From positions 3,120,001 through 3,184,000 of the forward strand of contig JAYKKM010000375.1 of assembly GCA_035772405.1 (NCBI GenBank): DNA of 64,000 nt, in the 5' to 3' direction. Below, piece by piece: positions 59,995-64,000 of this stretch. Origin of the DNA: Chrysogorgia sp. JL179-B06 (taxonomy: Eukaryota > Cnidaria > Anthozoa > Scleralcyonacea > Chrysogorgiidae). The translations under genes and the position numbers were made by a program. Below the pieces are notes generated by a model. It was not told where the DNA came from, searched no databases, and saw only the letters and a list, made by a program, of their open reading frames with translations. Position 1 is the first letter of the stretch; each line of letters starts with the position of its first letter.

Positions 59995-61464
59995 TTACAA
60001 GACAAATTTGCTCACTATCACTCCTATCAACACCTCCAACGAAGCGGGGAGCAACGAGGAGAACGATGTTGTGGGAGTCGTTGGTGTGTTCGGAGGAGCA
60101 GGAGGAGTCGTCGTGCCCTTTGCTTTGACCTTTGTCACGTCTCCCTTGGCTTTGCCCTTCTTGTGTGAAGCGCCGACGTCAGGGAGTTTCTCTAAATGTT
60201 CTCCACCACTAGAGTGAATTTTCACCACGTTCTCCTTTGGTTTTGGACTTGAGAAGTTGAGCCCGTCGTTGTACCCGAACTCCATGTTCGTCTCTGTCGA
60301 CTCTCTGAGTAAATTGTTGTACCCTGGGATAGGCGTTTTCAGAAGTACCATGCTCCGCGGTATCAACCACGTGTTCGGTGTGACTGCCATATCCAACTTG
60401 ACGTTCGCGTCCTTGATAGACCTGTTCATAAGATTAATCCACACGCTTGGTGAATACTGAACGACCGCATCTTCCACGATGTTCCTAAAGACTTGTTGGA
60501 CTTCGCGAGCACTTGCACGACCACCTACGATCGACTGCTTTGCCTTTACTTGCGCGCCGAGTAGCGCGTATACGTAGACCTCAATCGACTCGTTAAGAAG
60601 CTCCTGACCCAACTCCGTGATCCCGTTGCTCACTCGAGAGCAATAGCGTTTGTAATCGCCTTGCAAGTCCTTGATGTCGTTAACCCAAGGTCCACTTAGA
60701 GCGAGGTGAGACCTCAACACCCTCCAATCTGGGACGTACAGCCTGAGAATATTGGCAATGTCAGGGCCACTTTTGTCGAGACGGAACATCACCCTTCTCA
60801 TGGTGAAATACACGTGGAACCTCATGAGACTTGTGATCTGCTTTGGGACGTCTGGGTTCGGCGTTAGGTTTTGTAGTGAGACTCCCGACCGGTACGTGGC
60901 GATGTACATCGCGGCGATAGCTTGGTAGTAGCTTTTTGATAGAGTCCACACCGTGTTTATATTGTCCCCGTCGGGACCATCTTGAAAACGCTTCTTCGTG
61001 TCTATCACTATCTTGGGGAGACTCGACGAAAAGGAGTTCTTGTCGTCGACGTAGACGAGAAAGTCGTTGACCGGGTAGTTGAGCGTGTACGGCGGGTAGG
61101 TCACGTCGGAAGTCCCAGCTCGCTCCGTATGGATGAGTTTTTGCACCGTTCCACCACTGTTCCAAATCCTCGGAAAGGACACGTTGTTGTGGAGCCATTT
61201 CCACATGCTTTGGTCGTTCTTGAATGTGTCGCTGGTAATGTCGGTCGAGACGATGTCGCTATTTCGAAAGTACACGTCCACTCTCGTCACATCACCTTCT
61301 TGTGTTTGAACCGGGTCAAACTCGAACTTGTCCATCGTCACGTATGGGTACCTCTTCGTGAGGTCCGACCTTGCCTTCTGGACGGCGATCTTTGTGTTCT
61401 TGATCACCTTGTCGTAGTTCTTTCCATAGTACGCTCGTATCGCGGACTCTGTTGGAGTTGTCAT
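59995..61464 (-). CDS. 489-aa tail-anchored Polinton protein, unknown function
   Basis: The frame is open to 61662, but the ATG at 61464 is chosen because it sits in the mirrored motif AAATAAAATG of the divergent promoter. The N-terminal 60 residues are basic and helical (YYGKNYDKVIKNTKIAV). The middle is mixed alpha/beta with FRNSDIVSTDITSDTF and many aromatic residues. Residues about 415-465 are Lys/Pro/Thr-rich and disordered-looking. The C terminus (LLPASLEVLIGVIVSKFVL) is a single hydrophobic anchor. I recognise no family. It is large enough to be a structural or terminal-protein-like component, but nothing shown decides this. Confidence 0.7.
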   Translation of the reverse strand: MTTPTESAIRAYYGKNYDKVIKNTKIAVQKARSDLTKRYPYVTMDKFEFDPVQTQEGDVTRVDVYFRNSDIVSTDITSDTFKNDQSMWKWLHNNVSFPRIWNSGGTVQKLIHTERAGTSDVTYPPYTLNYPVNDFLVYVDDKNSFSSSLPKIVIDTKKRFQDGPDGDNINTVWTLSKSYYQAIAAMYIATYRSGVSLQNLTPNPDVPKQITSLMRFHVYFTMRRVMFRLDKSGPDIANILRLYVPDWRVLRSHLALSGPWVNDIKDLQGDYKRYCSRVSNGITELGQELLNESIEVYVYALLGAQVKAKQSIVGGRASAREVQQVFRNIVEDAVVQYSPSVWINLMNRSIKDANVKLDMAVTPNTWLIPRSMVLLKTPIPGYNNLLRESTETNMEFGYNDGLNFSSPKPKENVVKIHSSGGEHLEKLPDVGASHKKGKAKGDVTKVKAKGTTTPPAPPNTPTTPTTSFSSLLPASLEVLIGVIVSKFVL

Positions 61465-61489
61465 TTTATTTGTGACTCTAAATAAAATG
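61462..61489. promoter_or_regulatory. Palindromic divergent promoter
   Basis: The two start codons face away across only 22 bp. The arms CATTTTATTT and AAATAAAATG are perfect complements around GTGACTCT. Each ATG is thus preceded by AAATAAA, close to the TAAATG late-promoter core of large dsDNA viruses. Similar contexts occur at 59991 (TAATAAATG), 57726 and 57964 (TAATAAAAGGATG), 62157 (TAATAAAAAGGATG) and 63254 (AGATAAAATG). Confidence 0.6.
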
Positions 61490-62173
61490 GTAAAGCTATC
61501 AGTGTTCCTCGAGAACGGGAAAAAGACAATCGCGTTGAACAGGAGTTTGATTCTCCCAAGGGGTTCGTCCCTGACCGTAAAGTCGGCGAGCGTGTTTTGG
61601 GGCTTTAGGAACGTGGTCAAGGACCTCAACGACCACATTCTCTTCAACGGGGTGAAACACACGATACCCGAGGGTTACTGGACTTTCGAGGACCTTGCGA
61701 CGCGCTTTGCGGGCGACGAAGACGTCAAAATAACGCTCACACACAACGTGCACGACCACACGTGCACACTAAAGACCCTCCGCCCTGCAAAGCTTTATAA
61801 GTTTGGCGAGCTACTAGGTTTCCCGACAAACACGACGATGGGCGCAACAAAGGTGGTTAGTCCAAATAGGATTGACATCAACCGCGGACTAAGGTTCGTG
61901 GAGATCCACTGCGACACTCTTGTGGACGAGACCATTGACGTGTCGGGGAAACGGAGTAGCGTGATCGCCGTTCTCCCCGTCACGTCGGAGACGACACTCA
62001 GTGGAAGCGTGACAAATTTCCAAACGGTCGAGTCAAGTGTCCCCGTCCGTAGTGGCACGTACAACACCCTATCTTTTTACACCAAGACGAACGTGAGTGG
62101 GGTAGACAAGGTGGGGGGCGTTCTGCTAGACATTAACGTTTTCCCTAATAAAAAGGATGGACAACGATGTTGA
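61487..62173 (+). CDS. Penton-like/minor capsid candidate
   Basis: The 228-aa protein starts MVKLSVFLENGKK at the ATG at 61487. It is beta-rich with SVFWGFRNV, YWTFEDLATRF (about 63-73), LYKFGELLGF (about 102-111), RFVEIHCDTLVDETIDVSG and SVIAVLPVTS (about 145-160), and VRSGTYNTLSF near the end. The pattern 'xVxCDxxVDxxxxxGKxxxVIAVLPV ... G ... Lx-I-x-V' recalls the single jelly-roll penton proteins of Polintons and related viruses. Its small size fits penton better than major capsid. Similarity is by eye, so the call is tentative. Its end overlaps the integrase start (62157) by 17 bp. Confidence 0.45.
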   Translation: MVKLSVFLENGKKTIALNRSLILPRGSSLTVKSASVFWGFRNVVKDLNDHILFNGVKHTIPEGYWTFEDLATRFAGDEDVKITLTHNVHDHTCTLKTLRPAKLYKFGELLGFPTNTTMGATKVVSPNRIDINRGLRFVEIHCDTLVDETIDVSGKRSSVIAVLPVTSETTLSGSVTNFQTVESSVPVRSGTYNTLSFYTKTNVSGVDKVGGVLLDINVFPNKKDGQRC

Positions 62174-63242
62174 AAAGGAGCAAAGTCTCAGAGATCTATA
62201 CTACGATCCCGTGACTGGTTACCAGAGCAGGGAGAGACTCTACCAAAAAGCGCTAGAGGAAGGTTTGGGGGTGAGCAGAAAGTCGATTAAGGAGTGGTTG
62301 GAGACCCAAGACACCTACACACGGTACAAGCCTATCGCGAGGCGACACAAGTTTCGAAAAACGTGGGTGTCGAGTCTCGGCGAGCAAATCCAACTCGACC
62401 TTGTCGACATGGGAAAACTCAAGGATAAGAACAACGGCTACTATTGGGTGTTAACGTGCGTCGAGATCCTCAGTCGCTACGCTTTCGCCATCCCTGTGTA
62501 CCGCAAAGACACGAGAAACATGACCAAAGCCGTGGACAAGTTGCTTCGCCAGTTCCACACGAGATTTGGGATCTACCCTAAACTCGCTCAGTTTGACGAC
62601 GGACTCGAGTTCTACAACGTAGGTGTGAAGAGACTGTTGGAGGAGCGTGGGGTCACATATTTCTCTACAAAGTCCGACAAGAAGGCGGCCGTGGTGGAAA
62701 GGTTCAATAGGACTTTGAAGACGAGCATGTGGAAATATTTCTATAGCAAGGGGACGTACAAGTGGGTCGACGTCCTGGACGATCTCGTTGCGAACTACAA
62801 CGACACAAGACACAGTAGCACTCTCACAAAGCCAGCGAATGTGACCAAGGACAACGAGAGTCAGGTGTGGACGACACTCTTTGGTCACGACTTTGGTGAG
62901 TTTCCTCTCCCAAAGTTTAGACTTGGACAAAAGGTGAGAATAAGCAAGTACAAGAGTATTTTCACCAAAGGCTACGAGGCAAATTTCACAGAGGAGATCT
63001 TCTCCGTGAGCAAGGTGGTTCGTGGAGATCCAAATGTCTACGTTCTCAGCGACGAGAGCGGGGAGGACGTTATCGGAAAGTTCTACGAGGAGGAGATGTC
63101 CCCCGTCGAAAAGACGGAGGACGCGACATATCGTGTGGAGAAAGTTTTGAAGAGAAAGAAGAAGATGGTCTTGGTCAAGTGGGCTGGCTACGACGCAAAG
63201 CACAACTCTTGGATCCCTGAGAGCGACGTGGAAAAATTGTAG
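62157..63242 (+). CDS. INT: Polinton integrase with chromodomain
   Basis: The 361-aa DDE integrase inserts element DNA into the host genome. The core has QLDLVDM (catalytic D81), QFDDGLEFYN (D147) and AVVERFNRTLK (E181), all present. An N-terminal helical region without an HHCC finger precedes it. An SH3-like region around FRLGQKVRISKYKS (about 255-270) follows. The C terminus (about 325-361: YRVEKVLKRKKKMVLVKWAG, then NSWIPESD) is a chromodomain with the aromatic KWxGY...NSW cage. Chromodomains guide integration to methylated-histone chromatin in other elements. The ATG is preceded by CCTAATAAAAAGG inside the upstream gene's last codons. Confidence 0.95.
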   Translation: MDNDVEKEQSLRDLYYDPVTGYQSRERLYQKALEEGLGVSRKSIKEWLETQDTYTRYKPIARRHKFRKTWVSSLGEQIQLDLVDMGKLKDKNNGYYWVLTCVEILSRYAFAIPVYRKDTRNMTKAVDKLLRQFHTRFGIYPKLAQFDDGLEFYNVGVKRLLEERGVTYFSTKSDKKAAVVERFNRTLKTSMWKYFYSKGTYKWVDVLDDLVANYNDTRHSSTLTKPANVTKDNESQVWTTLFGHDFGEFPLPKFRLGQKVRISKYKSIFTKGYEANFTEEIFSVSKVVRGDPNVYVLSDESGEDVIGKFYEEEMSPVEKTEDATYRVEKVLKRKKKMVLVKWAGYDAKHNSWIPESDVEKL

Positions 63243-63253
63243 CTAAAGATAAA

Positions 63254-63469
63254 ATGGCTGAAGGTGGTGAAGACGACTTTGAGATGGAGGAGAGATTTCC
63301 AGAGTACGATGACATGGACGACGACCAAATGAGAGAGGAATTTGACACGCTAGACCAAAATCTCGATAATGAAAACACCGATGTGAGTGACATCAGATCA
63401 CGACTCGTTTATTTAGACAGTAAGATTGGTGAGACGACATTTACAGAGGGGCAAGGTAGGAAATTATAA
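63254..63469 (+). CDS. Small acidic Polinton protein
   Basis: The 71-aa product has the acidic N terminus EGGEDDFEMEERFPEYDDMD, a heptad-like segment and then RLVYLDSKIGETTF. It starts 11 bp after the integrase, with AAAGATAAAATG, the motif used by other genes of this element. Function unknown; it may be a regulator or chaperone. Confidence 0.55.
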   Translation: MAEGGEDDFEMEERFPEYDDMDDDQMREEFDTLDQNLDNENTDVSDIRSRLVYLDSKIGETTFTEGQGRKL

Positions 63470-63483
63470 CTGATAGGGGAGGA

Positions 63484-64000
63484 ATGACAACTGATGCCCC
63501 CACCGTCGAGTTTGCGGAAAAGGATAAGTTTGGCACGGCTGGCCATATCATAAACAAGTTTATAGTACAAGAGCGTGGTGATAGCTCGCGAATAGATCCT
63601 CATAGTGACGAGTGGTTAAAATTAAAGCTAAACTGCTCGACGAGTCCCAGCGGTGAAGTCATCTATAAAGCGAGGGGGGCAAGAGGACAGAGACTTAAAA
63701 AGCAAGTTGTTCTTAAACTTGGCCAAGACGGTAAACTACGGTATAACACGACAAAGGTCGCAAGCACTGCCGTCGTGCAATTTAAACAGTCTGTGGAGAA
63801 GTCAGTAAACGAAAGCAAAAGTCGCAGAGCGTCGCTAGAGAGCATGCCGATGGTAGAAATACGGCGACAATATAGTGGCATATCTGGGCTAAGTGACGCA
63901 GAGAACAGAGAACTGAGTGGGGTGTTGAGCCCTAGCAACACTACGGACCCTACCTCTAGAATCGGTGACCACGGCGCCTTACAAGTCCAAGCAGATCATT
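63484..64000 (+). CDS. Partial Polinton gene, unknown function
   Basis: An ATG at 63484, 14 bp after the previous stop, opens a frame of at least 172 codons that runs off the right edge without a stop. It starts MTTDAPTVEFAEKDKF and continues with a basic region KARGARGQRLKKQVVLK, then a Ser-rich helical stretch with SVNESKSRRASLE and LSDAENRELSGVL. No domain recognised; the C-terminal part is outside the window. Confidence 0.65.
   Translation, partial: MTTDAPTVEFAEKDKFGTAGHIINKFIVQERGDSSRIDPHSDEWLKLKLNCSTSPSGEVIYKARGARGQRLKKQVVLKLGQDGKLRYNTTKVASTAVVQFKQSVEKSVNESKSRRASLESMPMVEIRRQYSGISGLSDAENRELSGVLSPSNTTDPTSRIGDHGALQVQADH

Larger units (their letters stand above)
52361..64000 (+). mobile_element. 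Polinton/Maverick, left part (right end beyond window)
   Basis: Starts AGTAGTAGGAATCGGCCG directly at the break in the LINE; Polintons typically begin with AG. It encodes protein-primed DNA polymerase B and a chromodomain retroviral-type integrase, the two defining Polinton genes, plus at least eleven small genes without introns. Base composition is visibly more GC-rich than the AT-rich flanks. The predicted 6-bp target duplication is AAATCT (52355-52360), to be found at the unseen right end. ATPase, cysteine protease and double-jelly-roll capsid genes are not seen in this part. All frames are intact. Confidence 0.93.

Noticed and set aside
59719..60217. Overlapping + strand ORFs across the LamG-like and 489-aa genes
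   Set aside because: They are antisense to better-supported frames with start motifs and show no domain.

Overview
The window looks like an intron-rich invertebrate animal nuclear genome. A cnidarian, probably an anthozoan, fits best. The reasons are spliced animal genes with GT/AG introns, a STING homologue without the vertebrate C-terminal tail, a TRADD-N/ankyrin gene, L2/CR1-type LINEs, tRNA-derived SINEs, very many foldback MITEs and a Polinton. The species call is inference; no rRNA, mitochondrial or other taxon-specific marker is present.

Host genes. (1) 734-2807, + strand: the last two coding exons of a FoxJ2/3 forkhead factor; the forkhead domain lies left of the window. (2) 10101-47900, + strand: an apparently complete MDM1 gene of seven small in-frame exons (about 513 aa) spread over 38 kb, with introns of up to 25 kb filled with transposons. 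(3) 27945-21846, - strand, nested inside the big MDM1 intron: a three-exon gene for a protein with a membrane segment, a TRADD-N-like domain and about 20 ankyrin repeats. It carries a very recent 783-bp internal duplication and is a good innate-immunity candidate. (4) 50127-51608, + strand: a STING homologue in one uninterrupted coding exon. Its start abuts a MITE, and it lies about 750 bp from the Polinton.

Mobile DNA fills most of the rest: TTAA-flanked piggyBac-like MITEs, 8-bp-TSD MITEs, a 9-bp-TSD element, a hAT remnant, a TIR- and TSD-bounded hAT-like interval that surprisingly encloses an MDM1 exon, several LINE 3' fragments, an internally deleted LINE with a 2A ribosome-skipping motif, two tRNA-headed SINE families, and minisatellites with units of about 11, 17, 66 and 178 bp.

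From 52361 to the right edge runs a GC-richer, intronless Polinton/Maverick (virus-like self-synthesising transposon), inserted in an L2-like LINE. It has an intact protein-primed DNA polymerase B with an embedded zinc/HNH module and an intact chromodomain integrase. It also has a set of compact, partly unfamiliar genes: a SAP+NUMOD1-like protein, a recurrent Polinton membrane protein, three small membrane proteins of which two are a tandem duplication, an NCLDV-type ssDNA-binding-like protein, a 43-aa basic protein, a LamG-like protein, a 489-aa tail-anchored protein and a penton-like beta protein. The genes form divergent blocks that share A-rich motifs such as TAATAAATG or AAATAAAATG at the start codons. 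The usual ATPase, protease and major capsid genes are not in the window and would lie beyond 64000. All visible genes are open, so the copy looks young.
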